Shown: positions 30,099 through 41,600, counted from the first letter of the stretch. The stretch: DNA of 64,000 bases from Pascua guehoae (GCA_001600415.1 BCJX01000012.1:753425-817424), one strand, 5' to 3'. Notes: generated by a model from the sequence alone, not told the origin. A program made the numbers and translations.

Positions 30099-32045
30099 TT
30101 AAAAACCCACCTCGTTCTGGAGGATAAAGCTGACACGGCGTTGGCTCTTTGGCGCCGTACGTCCTCCGGTGGTGCGCATTTCCTGACAGACAAAGCTGTC
30201 GGGGGCGCCTGCCCAGTCGTCGAGGACATAGTTTGCCTCGTGGCGGTGGTTGTGCTGGCCTGGTCCGCCAAAGAGGTCGAGTGCGAGCTTTGTGTGCGAC
30301 ACGCCGCCATAGGTCGTGAGACAGCGGGGGTTGACGAGGATGCGTGCGGCCTCGAATGCAGAGTTTGGAATGAGGAAGTTGTTCGTGTCGTCGTGCTTGA
30401 TTGGTTCCGGGGCGGGGTTGGAGGCGTCCTCGTCCATGGCGTCGACGTCGGTGCCCGAGTCGTCGGTTGCGGGCTCGCCATTCTCGGCGTCGCCGTCGGC
30501 CTTGACCTTTTGGGCCGCGGGGTCATAGTCGTCGCCGGCGGCGGCCTTGCCGCCGCCCTTTGCGGGCTGGTCGTTGAGGGGAGCCTTGTCGTTCTTGGCG
30601 GGCTCCTTCTGGCCGGCGGCGGCCTTGTCGTCATCTGCGCGCTTCGCGGCAGGCTCCTTGTCAGCATTGTCGGCCTGGTCGGCGACCACCTTGGCATCAC
30701 GCTTCTCGAGCGGCTCAAAGTTGTCGACGACAACGTCGCGTTTGCGGCGGTTGTTGTGGGCGTTGTTGCTGCGCCGGTGGGTGCGCGTGTCCTTTACGCC
30801 GCCGCTGGCGGCATCGATCCAGAGGTCGCGGCAGAACCACATCTGCGTCGAGTCCATGCACGGCGTCTCGGGGTCGGCCGAGACGTCTGCGGTGGCGGTA
30901 ATGTTTTGGGCATTGGGCGACGCGCGGTACTTGATGCCAGCATAGTATGACTGCTCGGGGTCGATGACGTGGGTGCCCGACTCGCAGCAAAAGACCTGGA
31001 AGGGGAGGTGCTCGGCGTAGCGCTCGGTGCCGACCTTGTCGCGGGGCGGGCCGGCCTCGGGCTTGGAGCTCGACCTGGCCTGGCGGAAGAGGTCGCCTGC
31101 AATGTCGCGCGTGCGCCAGCGGTCCGAGAAGATGAAGAAGCCATTGTGCTCTGCCCAGTCCATGCCGCAGACCATGGCGGCCTTGTTGGCCTCGCTGACA
31201 CGGAGCGACTCGAGCACGTCCATCGGGCACGTAAAGCCCTTGAGCCAGATGACGCGGTGGAACTTGATCGAGCGCTTTTGCTGCAGCTCGTGCAATGGCT
31301 CGAGGACGAGGTTGCGCACCTCGGCCTCTTCGAGCGGGTAGTAGTTGATGGCAAGCGGGGGGATGCGGCGGATACGGAACGCAATGCCGAGGACGGTCAG
31401 GACGGCCTCGCAGAGATCGCTCAGTGTTGGCGTCGAGTCGGTCGAGCCCTGGTCGAGCATGGAGACGAAAATGTTGCGCGTGCCCAGGCGGCGCGCGAGC
31501 TGGACAACGACGGCGAGCTGGTCGACGAGGAAGTGGTCGGCAGAGTGCACCACAATCGCAATGTAGTACAGGTGGTCAGCGGCCGCGAGGTCCTCGTAGC
31601 TGTCGTCGCGCATGTTTTGTCCAAACGGACGCACGAGCGTGGGGCACGCCGCAGCCACCCATCCGTTGAACTGGAGCAGGTCGTCGACGACCGACCGCAT
31701 CACCTGCGTGTCGAGGTGGGCCGTGTCGCGACCTGTAATAAACGGCTTTTGGAACCGCGTCCAAAAGTCCCAGATGCCGTCCGAAATCTCGTCGTCAAAC
31801 AGGTCGGGCGCATTGTCGCGTCCTATCCGCTTTTGCAGAAACGGATACTTTGCAACATCGAGATTCTTGTCCGACATGAGCACGCGCTCAAACACGCCAT
31901 GGCTCTGGATGTCCTCTGCTGGTCGCGAAAAGAAGAGTGACCGGAAGACGAGCACGCCAAAGAAGATCAACGCACCGCGAAGCGCCAGCCGCTGCTGTCG
32001 CGACGTCAAGCTGAACCCCCCGACACCGCGGGGTAGCATAGGCAT
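30099..32045 (-). CDS. GT69 mannosyltransferase, CAP59/CMT1 family
   Basis: Single exon, 648 aa from ATG 32045 (the longer frame upstream lacks an ATG). A type II Golgi membrane topology is evident: a short basic N-terminus and one segment at about 22-39 (LRGALIFFGVLVFRSLFF). The lumenal part shows the CAP59_mtransfer order: FVSMLDQGSTDSTP, RVIWLKGFTCPMDVLE, MVCGMDW, FIFSDRWRTRDIAGD, PFQVFCCESGTHVIDP and ILVNPRCLTTYGGVSHTKLA. The family transfers mannose in alpha-1,3 linkage and includes capsule-associated proteins of Cryptococcus. Between residues about 418 and 555 lies a charged, low-complexity insertion (Lys/Asp/Ala/Pro-rich) that separates the last conserved block from the rest. The substrate (wall, capsule-like glycan or glycolipid) is not deducible. 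Confidence 0.88.
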   Translation of the reverse strand: MPMLPRGVGGFSLTSRQQRLALRGALIFFGVLVFRSLFFSRPAEDIQSHGVFERVLMSDKNLDVAKYPFLQKRIGRDNAPDLFDDEISDGIWDFWTRFQKPFITGRDTAHLDTQVMRSVVDDLLQFNGWVAAACPTLVRPFGQNMRDDSYEDLAAADHLYYIAIVVHSADHFLVDQLAVVVQLARRLGTRNIFVSMLDQGSTDSTPTLSDLCEAVLTVLGIAFRIRRIPPLAINYYPLEEAEVRNLVLEPLHELQQKRSIKFHRVIWLKGFTCPMDVLESLRVSEANKAAMVCGMDWAEHNGFFIFSDRWRTRDIAGDLFRQARSSSKPEAGPPRDKVGTERYAEHLPFQVFCCESGTHVIDPEQSYYAGIKYRASPNAQNITATADVSADPETPCMDSTQMWFCRDLWIDAASGGVKDTRTHRRSNNAHNNRRKRDVVVDNFEPLEKRDAKVVADQADNADKEPAAKRADDDKAAAGQKEPAKNDKAPLNDQPAKGGGKAAAGDDYDPAAQKVKADGDAENGEPATDDSGTDVDAMDEDASNPAPEPIKHDDTNNFLIPNSAFEAARILVNPRCLTTYGGVSHTKLALDLFGGPGQHNHRHEANYVLDDWAGAPDSFVCQEMRTTGGRTAPKSQRRVSFILQNEVGF

Positions 32046-33065
32046 AGTTGGCACGTTGGCGGCGCCGGGGGACGGAGCTCGGGTTCGGCGGCGCTCGATG
32101 CCCCGAGGAGGAGGAGCTGGGTTGGTGGGATAAGGATAAAAAGTCGGCAAACGAAACGAACGCGTTGAGCGAAATCAAATCGGCCGGGGCGACAAGAGTG
32201 CCGACGCGTCAAGGCCGAAGTGGAAGGTGCGCAAAGAAGGGGGGAATGCCGCGTGCCAGAGACGCGTTTTGGAGAGTGTTCGAGTAACAAGAAAGAGAGT
32301 GGTGGTTGAGAGTGACGGGAGCGAGTTCAAAGTTGTGCAAGGCGTGGAAGGTAGAGTTGGTGGTAGCAGTAGCAGCAGTGGGTGGTGAGCTAATAGCGCG
32401 TCCAGAATGACTTGACACGGAAGCAGGCGGCGTTCAGGGTTTTTGGGCAATGACCACTTACATGAACGTGGAATGGTGGACTGATTTCACTGCCGCAATC
32501 ACGCGCGGCAACGCAAGCAAACAGCAGTGTAGCGTACAGTAGATGCGGGGGTCGAGGGCGCCGGGGGTTGGAGATCTTGGGAAGAGTTGGTCTGTGCGAT
32601 GGTTGAGAGGACAACGATGATAACGATGATCTGGATGATAGAGGGAGGGCGGGATATTTTTGATGAATGGGTAGACAGACTTTTGCACGGCAGAGCGGGA
32701 AACACGGGCACGGGGCGCGGCCCGTATGTGCGTCAATGTTTCTGTTACCTGCTGCCTGCTGTCTGCTGCCTGCCATCTCTCGCCCTCTCTCTCTGCACGC
32801 TCTCGACTCTTCGGTCTTGTGCGCGACGCGCCGAGTGAACAAAACTGTGCACATAGTGTGCCTGGATTGATTCAGGCACCCTCTCTTGTAGCGATTGATT
32901 GATGATTGTTCGGCAGCACCAAATAAAGTGGCGCACATTCAACCAAACGAGGGCTCATGCACCTGACCCACCTGAGCCTATTAAACCCTCCCATGTGTTC
33001 CACACACTGGCCTGCAACTTGCAATGACCCCATTAGAGATTGCCATATCTCTGTCTACCATACAT
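32046..33065. other. intergenic, promoter of the GT69 gene
   Basis: No supported gene. Holds the GT69 5' region, with CTGCCTGCTGTCTGC repeats and CT runs near 32750-32810, and the 3' flank of cardiolipin synthase. Confidence 0.55.
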
Positions 33066-34371
33066 CTACTGTGTCCGCTTTCTAGGCTGCTTGAGCACCT
33101 TGAACCCCGACTGCCGCACATAGCTCAGCCCACTCCAGATGGTCGTCCCTGCCACTGTCCACCTGACGTCATGTCAGCACAAGCACGGCCGCACGCACGG
33201 GTACTCACTGGAGAGCCTGGAGTGCTGTCCCGATCGGGATCGTGAGGAGCGGCGAGACGGTCGTCACGCCCATGAGGAGGAGCTGGAGGGCCGTGTTGAC
33301 CTTGCTTATCTGCGTGGGTTGGACCTCGGCAGACGGCATGGACGGGTCAAAGTAGCGCTTCAGCGTGCGCTGCGTGTGAGCTGTGGCTGTCTGGGCGACA
33401 TGTTGCTCACTGGTGGGGGGAGGGACGAGTAACGGAGGTAGAACGCCCACATGGAGAGGGCAAAGTCACGCCCAAAGATGATGATCGCCAGCGGCACTGT
33501 CGCGTGAGCAATGGTCGGTCGGTACATCTCGACGTGACTCACAAGGGACGAGCCCCTTGTAGGTGAGCGTCACCACGAGCGTGGTCATGAGCGTCTTGTC
33601 CGCCATGGGGTCCAGGATCGAGCCAAGCACAGACTTCTGGTTCCATTTGCGCGCCAGATATCCGTCGAGCTGGTGGTTGGGTCAGCAAACGGAAAGAGCA
33701 GTTGGTATGCTCTGCGGTTCTTGGGTAGCTCTGGTACGTGTTACGGGCCCAACCAGCGTCTCCACCGCAAGACGCTACAGCGGCAGGGACAAGTACCAAA
33801 ATGCGTTCATTGCTTTGTCCTGGCCACCATCGCTGTCCCACCGCGCTCACTCACCCAGTCTGTGAACCCGCCCACGACGAGGATACCCGTCGCCCACTCA
33901 AACTCGCCCTTGACGATCGTGTACGCGAGAAAGGGGCATGCGGCGATACGCGCGAGCGTGAGCGCGTTCGGAAGCGTGTACGGTGACTCGTGGAGCTCCG
34001 TCTCCTTGTCTGAGGAAGGTCCTGGAGGTGATGTAGACGAGGAAGGCGCGCTGGTGGACGCAGGCGCCGCTGTCGCCGGTGGATGTGACTCACGCTCCGG
34101 CTGACGTGAGTAGGTAACTTCCCTCCAAAGCAGTACCTACCTTTGCAGATCGCCGGAGCGTCGACGTCGACAGGCGCGCTTGTTGTACCTGGAAGACACG
34201 TGCCTGTCTCCGGCTAACGCTGCACTTTGCACACGACAGCGGCAGGGGCTTTGGCAATGGCATGCCAACGAGGGCAGACCGGGTCGACAGCGTCCGCACA
34301 GGCTGCAGGAGCCGCATGGGTCGGTTCGACGCTGCCGCCGCCATGTCGAAGAGGCCGACTGCGATGCGCAT
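33066..34371 (-). CDS. CRD1: cardiolipin synthase (CDP-alcohol phosphatidyltransferase), mitochondrial
   Basis: Six exons on the minus strand (34141-34371, 33855-34100, 33543-33669, 33411-33496, 33209-33369, 33066-33162) encode 315 aa; an ATG at 34344 is an alternative start. The first 80 residues are Arg/Ser-rich without acids, a mitochondrial presequence. Exon 2/3 splicing builds the complete CDP-OH-P signature DGx2ARx8Gx3Dx3D at 161-183 (DGYLARKW ... ILDPMADK). [14 protein letters not shown] and the eukaryotic Crd1 landmark [20 protein letters not shown] follow, with hydrophobic segments to the end. It condenses CDP-diacylglycerol with phosphatidylglycerol to cardiolipin in the inner membrane. 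Introns are 34-190 nt. The C-terminus is basic (KQPRKRTQ). Confidence 0.92.
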
Positions 34372-34731
34372 GATGCGTGCGTGTGTGCGTGCGTCGTGCC
34401 GGTGCTCTGAAGAGGACGAGGCAGAGCAACGAGCAGAGCAGTTGGGCGAAGTGAGGCTTTACGAGGTCTTGTCGTCGGAAAAGAGCGGCAGCCAAACAGA
34501 AAGGGGCGGTCCACTCCAAAATGGCCATTACAAAATCGAATGACGTAGTTTACTAATCGCACATACAAATCCATTTGAAAGCGAAAAAAAAGACGCCCAG
34601 AGGATGGGGCTCCACCGGGAGCTTTCCTCTGGCGGGTTGTAGGTGGCAAAAATCAAAAATCTCGTCATGGCGCGCCCAACTTCAAGTCCATCTTGCAAGT
34701 TACTCCAACGCACACCCACCAAACTCGCACA
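34372..34731. promoter_or_regulatory. shared divergent promoter, CRD1 and LRR protein gene
   Basis: Only 360 bp separate the two start codons, which point away from each other. The region includes TTCCTCTGGCGG and a short A-run (GCGAAAAAAAAGACG near 34580). No canonical TATA box is seen for either side. Confidence 0.5.
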
Positions 34732-37214
34732 ATGGATCGCGGAGCCGCACGCAGCCGCAAGCGCCTCCTCAAGGCCGAAAAGACCTCTGAGCCAACGACG
34801 TCGCGCCCGCTCAAGTCACTCCCGAAGGGCAAGAACGGGCCAGGAGGACCAAAGGGCCCCAAGGGCAAGGATGGACGCATCAACAAGGGCAACGATGTGC
34901 CCGAGTCTAAACGTCACCCCAAGACCGAGGGCGCGGATGCCGACGAGGCCGGCGACAACATCCACCCAGACAGGCGGCAGGACCCGAACCCCGAGCTGTA
35001 CAAGCCCAAGGCGATCCGGACGTCGGCGGCCATGGTCTTCTCGCAGGCGCCGTTTGAGATTCCTCCCCCACCCGAACGCCTCGCGGGCGTCACGCGTATC
35101 GATCTCGAGGGGTCGGGGTGTACCGATGTCTCGTGGCTTGCGGGGAGCGGTGTGACGTGGCTTAGCGTCAAGGGGTGTCGGATTACGGAGGGGTGGGAGG
35201 CGCTCGGCGGGCTCGAGGGGTTGTCTGGTGAGTTGCGGGAGGGTTCGGTGAGGTTTGGCGGGGGTAGGATATCTGCCAAAGGGGTGGGGTCAAAAGAGAG
35301 ACAAGGCGGCGATTGAACCTGTGGTACTCGCAAGACGAGGGAAAGAAGGGTGAAGAGGCGTAGAACGAAGAGAGGAACTCGCGGAGACTTGCGATGCGAA
35401 GTGGAAATGAGGCGGTGGGATCAGGACAACGCACTGGAACACGGGCATGACGAGCCCCTGGGCGGCAGCGAGACGGCGTGAGAAAGACTGCGAGACCGAA
35501 GACACGAGATGCGAGCGAGCATGGAGGACCCGACGAGCCATGAACGCGCAACTGACAAACCCAGTGCTCAACATTAGCGACTGCGCGCTGGACGCCCTGC
35601 CGCCCGCCCTCGCATCCCTGTCCAAGCTCAAGGCGCTTGTGGCGATGAACAACGACTGGACCGAGCTGGACGCCGACGTCGTGGCGGGGTGGAAGGAGCT
35701 CAACTCTTTGAGTGCGTATGCCCGTCGTATTCGTGGACTGGTGTCGAGGGCGTGATAAAGCCAGCGAAACCTCCCAGTGTGTAACGGTACTGACCGCAGT
35801 CATCTCGCACTCGCCCAACCTCGCGTCGCTGCCGGCGTCGCTCGCCTCGCTCCCGCAGCTGTCCAAGCTGACCTTTTCGCACTGCCCCTACCTGTCGTCT
35901 GGGTCATTGCCCGACCTCTCTGCGCTCCCGCTCCTGCGCGACGTGCGCGCCAACAACCTCCCGCGCCTGACTGCGCTCCCGTCCCACATTGTGGCGTGGG
36001 GCACGGGCGACCTGGCGCTCGCCAAGGTGGCCAAGACCAAGGGTGGCGACGCCGACGCTGACGCGGACGCCGACAAGCCGAGGCCCGGGCGCAAGACGGA
36101 CGACACACCACGGCGCGGGGACGGCCTCGACGCGCTCGACCTGGGCAACTGCTCGCTGCCCTTCTCGGCCGTCGCGACCCTCTTTGCCCTCGCGCCCACC
36201 ACCGCGCCAAAGCCCAAACACACCTGGAACCTCCGCAGCCTCACGCTCCAGGCCAACCCGCTCGCGCTCGAGCAGCCCACCTACGCGGACCTCCTGCGCG
36301 CGTCCCCCGCCATGCCAAAGTTGCAGATTATCGACTCGCGCCGTGTCGTCGAGCGCAAGCGCGCAGGCACCCTGCCCGAGACCAAGGCCGAGCGCCGCGC
36401 CCGCGTCGGGCGCGAGAGGAAGATGCAGCCCACGGGCGCCAATGCGCGCGCACAGGGCAAGATGCGCGAGTGGGGCAAGCGCGACGGCGACGACGGTGAA
36501 GACGAGGCGCGCGTGGATGTGGAGGAGCGCGAGCGCGGCGAGCGCAAGGAGCGTAAAGAGCGTGGTGAGCGCAAGGAGCGTGTCGATCGTAAGGATCGCA
36601 GCGAGCGCAAGGAGCGTGGTGACCGTGGCGAGCGCAAGGAACGCAAAGACGGCGACAGGGGCAAGAAACGCACCCGCGACGAAACCGACGAGCGGCCCGC
36701 AAAGGCACCCAAGGCCGCGCGCGCAGACCGCGTCGAGCGCGCGGAGCGTGCAGAGCGGCCCGCAAAGCCCAAACCCGCCACGGACGCCTTCTTCGACGAC
36801 GGCGAACCCGCAGACGGCAAGCGCAAGCGCAAGCGCACGCGTGACGCCGAGCGCGAGCCTGTTGCCGCCCCAGTCCCTGCTCCTACCCCTAAGCCCACTT
36901 CGACGCAGTCTGAACCCGAGACCAGCGAGGGCAAGAAGAAGCGCAAGCGCAAGCACGGCAAGCGCGACGAGGCCGAGGGCGCTCCTGCAACAGCCGCGGC
37001 CCAGGCCCCGCCGCCCAAGCCATCGCGGCCGGCAAAGGGTCCCAAGGTGCAGGCGCCCGTGCCCACGGACCCGTCGGCGGTCAAGGCCAAGAAGCCGTCG
37101 CGGTCCGAGACGGCCGTGGTGGGTGTGGTCGATGTGCGGTCCGCGGGCGGGCTGGATCTCAAGGCCGCCCTCAGTGCCGATGTGGGCAGTGGGTTGGATG
37201 TGGGTGGGTGGTGA
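34732..37214 (+). CDS. leucine-rich-repeat protein with long charged tail
   Basis: Three exons (34732-35227, 35565-35711, 35800-37214) encode 685 aa. A basic, Gly/Lys-rich N-terminus (GPGGPKGPKGKDGR) precedes LRR-like segments starting near residue 115 (VTRIDLEGSGCTDVSWLAGS, LDALPPALASLSKLKALVAM, LASLPASLASLPQLSKLTFS, WNLRSLTLQANPLALEQPTY). The second half is highly charged, with many RKER/GERKER repeats and several nuclear-localisation-like KRKRKR clusters, ending in VGSGLDVGGW. The mix suggests a nuclear or nucleolar scaffold, perhaps RNA-associated. It points convergently at TAF7 with only 102 bp between stop codons. Known family: only the LRR fold is recognised. Confidence 0.75.
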
Positions 37215-37316
37215 GCAGGGGATGGGGATATGGGGTACTCTGGCGGCGTTCATACACATACAACATGCATAGTTACATCTAGCTGCGGTCCATTGGCCCA
37301 CAGACTGTCCACTGCT

Positions 37317-39619
37317 CTAGTCGCTATCCTCGGAGCCGCTGCTGTCGTCGTCGTCGTCGTCCACAACGACACCGCTCGCGAGCCGGCGCATGCCCACGCC
37401 ACCCTCGACGGGCGCGAATGCGCTAAACGGCACGCCCGACGCGTCCGTCTCGGCCGCGGGGTCGACGGCGGCGCCGTCCGCGAGGGGGTCGACGGCAGCG
37501 GCGGCGGCAAACTCGTCGAGGGCCGCGGTGGCTGCCTCGGCCGCGGCGCCTGCGTCGATTTCGAGGTCCTTGCCCAGCTCGGCTTGGAGGAGGAGGGCCA
37601 TTTCGTCCATGTCGTCGTCTGGGGGCGGGGGAGCGTCGGCGTCGGCGTCGTCGTCGCCGCTGCCGTCGTCGCTGCCGTCGCCAAAGAGGTCATCATCGTC
37701 GTCATCGTCGGCGTCGGCGTCGGCGTCGGCGTCAGGCATGCCGGGGGAGGACGGCATGGGTGTCGTACCCAGCAGCCCGGGGGTGGCTGGTGTCGCTGCG
37801 GGGGTGACAGCAGGGGTAGCGTCGGACGCAACGTCGTCTGGGTCGTCAAACAGCCCGTCTGGGTCGTCAAACATGTCGCCGTCGGCCTCGGCCTCGGCAT
37901 CCGCGTCCGCAGCGGGAGCGGCCGCGTCGGCATCGGCGGGCTTGTCCTGCTCTGCCGCGGCGGCGCGGGCATCCGACGCCTCCTTTTCGAGCACGTCGAT
38001 AATCGCCTGGCGCGCGGCAACCTTGCCATTCAGGTCGTCCTGCATGAGCTTCATTGTCTCCTCGAAGCGCTTGGTGAGGATCGGGTTGCCGCCCGTGAAT
38101 CCAGCGCGCTTCTTTTCAATGTTGGCCTCGAGCTGCTTGATTTCGCTCGTGTACTGCTTGATCTTTGCCTTGCGCTCCGACGTCTCTTCGTCCTCGTCTT
38201 CAGAGCGCGCCTCGTCGTCGTCCTCTTCAGAGCCAGACATGCCCTCGTCCGACCCGCTCTCGTCGCTCCGCTCCATCTCGTCCATGAGCGCAGCCTGCAG
38301 GTCCTCGTCCAGCACGTCTTCGCCCTCTTCGCCCTCTTCTCCTTCGCCAGCTTCAAACTCGCCCTCCTCATCGTACCACTCCTCCTCGGGGATCACCGAG
38401 GCAGAGTCCTCGTACATCATCTCCGAGCCGCCAAACTCGCTCGCCCCGTCACCCGCGTACTCGTCCTCGGGCGTCCAGTCCACATAGTACGAGTCAGGCA
38501 CGTTCGGGTCGGGCAACGCATCGATGAGGTCTAGCCCGTGGTCAGATACGTCCCAGCACTAAAAGTACTCACCAAACATGGTCTCATCCGCGTCCTCGTC
38601 CTTTTTCAACAACTCCTCCACCTGCTCCTCGACCACCTCGATGGTCCGCCGCGACAACCGTTTCCGGAACCGCCGCTTGCGCGCATGCCGCATCGGCGGC
38701 GTAATCCCGTGCGGCCAAATATAGTCGTCGACGTTGAGCGCAGACGCCGTAATCTGCGACTCGGACGACACGGGGTTTTCCACCACGAGCATTTGCGAAA
38801 TGTCGGCCACCTTGAACAGGTGTCTGCTGTCCGCCGTCTTTTGTGCCTCGATCATGCACGGCAGGTCGACGAGCTTGGACGAGTATGTCGTGCCGTTGAT
38901 CTTGAACGCGGCGCGGCGCGGGTCTGGTATCAGTATGAGTTGTCACTGCCTCCCGTCTAGTTCGCAGGGTGTAAACAATCGCGATCCCGCGTCCATGCTC
39001 AGTCCCTCGGTAACAGACATCACCCATATCCGCCGCTCGCCTCCCCAATGACGAGAGCCACTCACACCCACACGCAACCACACCCTCGCCACTCACCAAG
39101 AAACTTGAACTCGACGCCCTCCAACCCTTTCCCCTTGCCTTTCACCATATCCCTCAACCCCCCCTCCCCATTCTTCCCATCGGCCACATGCTGGGGCACA
39201 CGGAGGATAAACTGCTCCTCGAAAGCGAGCGGCTCGTCGGGGTTTTCATCCAGCTCGCGATCGTACTCGCCGAGGAAGGACATGGACCTCCCACCCGAGC
39301 TCTCGCCCGCGACACCGGCCTTGAACGAAATCTTGAGCTTGGTAGGCTTGGCCGCTGCCGCCTGCTGGCGCGCCGAGAGGCGCGTGCTCTGTCGTCCACC
39401 GCCGCGACCGCGGCCGGTGCCTCGTCCTCGGCCACGGCCACGACCTCGGCCTCGTCCACGCCCACGCCCGCGACCCGTGGGGATGAAGTCACCGCCATCG
39501 CTGTTAAAGGAAGGCGCGTTAAAGGTCGGCCCTGTGATTTGTCCGGGCGAGTTGAGCGTGAACGCGGGTCCGCTCGATGGACCTGCGCTGTATGGACCCG
39601 CGCTGTATGGGTCGGACAT
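37317..39619 (-). CDS. TAF7: TFIID subunit TAF7
   Basis: Three exons on the minus strand (39097-39619, 38573-38923, 37317-38530) encode 695 aa. The TAFII55 domain lies at about 130-290 and is reassembled by splicing: EEQFILRVP (134-142), RRAAFKINGTTYSSKLVDLP, IEAQKTADSRHLFKVADISQ, DDYIWPHGITPPM and R-rich RKRRFRKRLSRR. Before it is a run of Arg-Gly dipeptides (50-76). After it comes an extremely acidic region (EEGEEGEEGEDV, ADADADADDDDDDD) with one coiled-coil-like stretch (KAKIKQYTSEIKQLEANIEK). TAF7 binds TAF1 in TFIID and restrains its activity at Pol II promoters. The protein is longer than animal TAF7 because of the RG and acidic parts. Confidence 0.92.
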
Positions 39620-39942
39620 GACGGCGACCCGTATCGGTGGGTATGGGTGGAGGATGGATGTTTTGGTGGATGCGTTACAACCGAAGCGCGTGTTGGGTGG
39701 CGGTCAATGTTCATGACATTGGGCGGCGACTGGCCTCTTATTTATACACAATTTGCTTCCGTGTGTGGCACTTTTACACGTCACCCACGCCCCTTCTGCA
39801 CCACCTGAGGTCCTTAGCTACCGCAGCGCGCAGTGACTCGAGGCGTAAAATGAATCACATACACATGCACACACTGCACGCTCCTCTGTTGTCCCACGAC
39901 CACGAGACAAAGAATGCATATTATATAAGCTGTATTGACAAA
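39620..39942. other. intergenic between TAF7 and CHS7
   Basis: Only 323 bp, holding the TAF7 promoter and the CHS7 3' end. A TTATATAAG sequence at 39921-39929 lies within it. Both genes run in the same direction. Confidence 0.6.
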
Positions 39943-41600
39943 CTAGTAGTAGTAGTCCTCCCAATTCTCCTCTGTAACAGACTGGCGCGTCAGTTCACAA
40001 CTTCCATTCATGTCAACTCACGTGCCACATCATGTGGAGCAGGCCGACAGCAGCCGTGTTCGTGATCGCACTGATGAACGCCGCATTCGTTCTCGCATTC
40101 GCGCCCTGCAGTCTCAGCACCACAATAATCCACGTCACAGGATGAGGGATTCACCTCGCAGACTGCTGTATTCGCCAGGAAAAGCGTAAGTTGGCCGCCA
40201 AGGAAGAGAGCAGCACTTCCACTGAGGTAGACTGATGGTCAGCTCAAGCCGAAAGTTCCAGAGCTGGACCCACGGATGGACACCACTTCGTAGCTGTGGC
40301 GCACGATGAGGAACACCATGGCTGCAATGTACACAGCAATCGCCCTGGGGTGTCAATGGGAACACAGGTGAAATGATACCTACGCTAGCGGCCAGATCAG
40401 TGTGATGACGAACAAGGCAATGTTCTTCAGCAGTGCTGGGTTCGAATCACTGTAAAAGATGAACGGGTCGTTCCAGCCGTACCCTGTTGCGAGCCCAATG
40501 TAGAGTGTCCCGCCAAAGATGATGGCGGACACAATTCCGATGGGAACGAGTGATGCCATTGAGCCATCCCTGCCTGTTAGCTTCCTTTGACACGTTCACA
40601 CTCACTCCACGACCTGCGTCACAATGATGAGATTGGCGATCAGGAGCCAAGCCAGCATCGCAATCACACCACAATGGATTGCTGACAGTACCAACAATGC
40701 GCTCGATCCTGCTGTCAACATAGTCGGAGGCATGTGACTTACCCTGTTCCAGCATTGATGACATTGTTACTGCTTGGAGAGCTGAGTGAAGTGCGAAGCC
40801 CTGGTGGGTTAGTGAACGAGCGGGCGACGGCACCCACAATCATCAGGACCCTCATCTCTATCCGACCGACGGCCGCCTTTCGCCGGGCGGCGTGGTAGAT
40901 TAACCCAGCCATGACGAGGATGGCCATCGCTGAAACGATCACGAGGGCTTCACGTCAGCTAACAATACGTATGGGTTGCTGAGGATACCCACCAAAGTCG
41001 CCGGCACTCCCTCGTTGCCCTGGACGGGGGATCTGGCACGCTGCCCCGAGACCAGCACCAGCTTGGCGACGAGCGAGCTGGACCACGGTGTCCTCGCGGA
41101 CGTTGTTGCTCGTCTGGCAGTGAGCTTTGGCATCAGAACCGCAAGCTCACGATGTCGTAGAAAGAGAATGCTGGAGATGACGGCGGGAAGAGGACAGAAA
41201 AGTCACTTCCCTTGCTCCAGTACTGTGCGAAGAAGAGGTTGCATTGGGGAAGAGGGGCACGGCGGCCTGGGGGTGGTTAGTAGCTGGACCTACGCATGTT
41301 GGGGTGTTGCTCGTGAGGTGGGTATGGTTAGACGCGGTGGCAAGTTGTGGGGGAAGAAACAATGATGAACAGAGCAAAGGAAGCAAGGGATGAGAGGACG
41401 GTCGTGGTTCGATGATGCCACATGCCACAAGGGGAGGGAAGGTGGCAGCTGGGATTGCACACCAGGACGGGCGTCCACATGTCCATAGCCTTGCCCCCTT
41501 ACTTGGGCGGGCACCCAAAGAAGGAAGGAAGGAAGAAGGCAAGAGCAAGCGAGGAAGACGTACATATCTCCCCGAATGCTCCAAACGGTTCTGCGCCCAT
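39943..41600 (-). CDS. CHS7: chitin synthase export chaperone (Chs7 family)
   Basis: Eleven exons on the minus strand (41564-41600, 41151-41266, 40993-41113, 40838-40947, 40743-40800, 40606-40708, 40384-40569, 40274-40344, 40155-40231, 40022-40105, 39943-39981) give 333 aa, the usual Chs7 size. Exon 1 supplies FGAFGEIC and exon 2 RRAPLPQCNLFF, together the family N-terminus. Then follow GLGAACQIPRPG, a first membrane segment (ALVIVSAMAILVMAGLIY), RRKAAVGRIEM, GFALHSALQAVTMSSM, ALLVLSAIHCGVIAMLAWLL, TQVVEDGS, IALFVITLIWPLAAAIAVYI and NAAFISAITNTAAVGLLHMM. The end SVTEENWEDYYY is the conserved SITEDxW tail. About seven membrane spans in the ER, where the family releases Chs3-type chitin synthase. 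Several exons are under 80 nt, so automatic models may miss them. Confidence 0.9.

Noticed and set aside
35904..37301. 465-codon minus-strand frame opposite the LRR protein gene
   Set aside because: Shadow of the charged plus-strand coding region; Leu/Ala/Arg-rich composition follows from GC-rich third positions.
37230..38534. 434-codon plus-strand frame opposite TAF7
   Set aside because: Val/Gly-rich shadow of the acidic GAC/GAG-rich TAF7 exon.
40430..40455. box-B-like GGGTTCGAATCAC
   Set aside because: Lies inside CHS7 exon 7 on the other strand and encodes SDSNPA; no tRNA fold around it.
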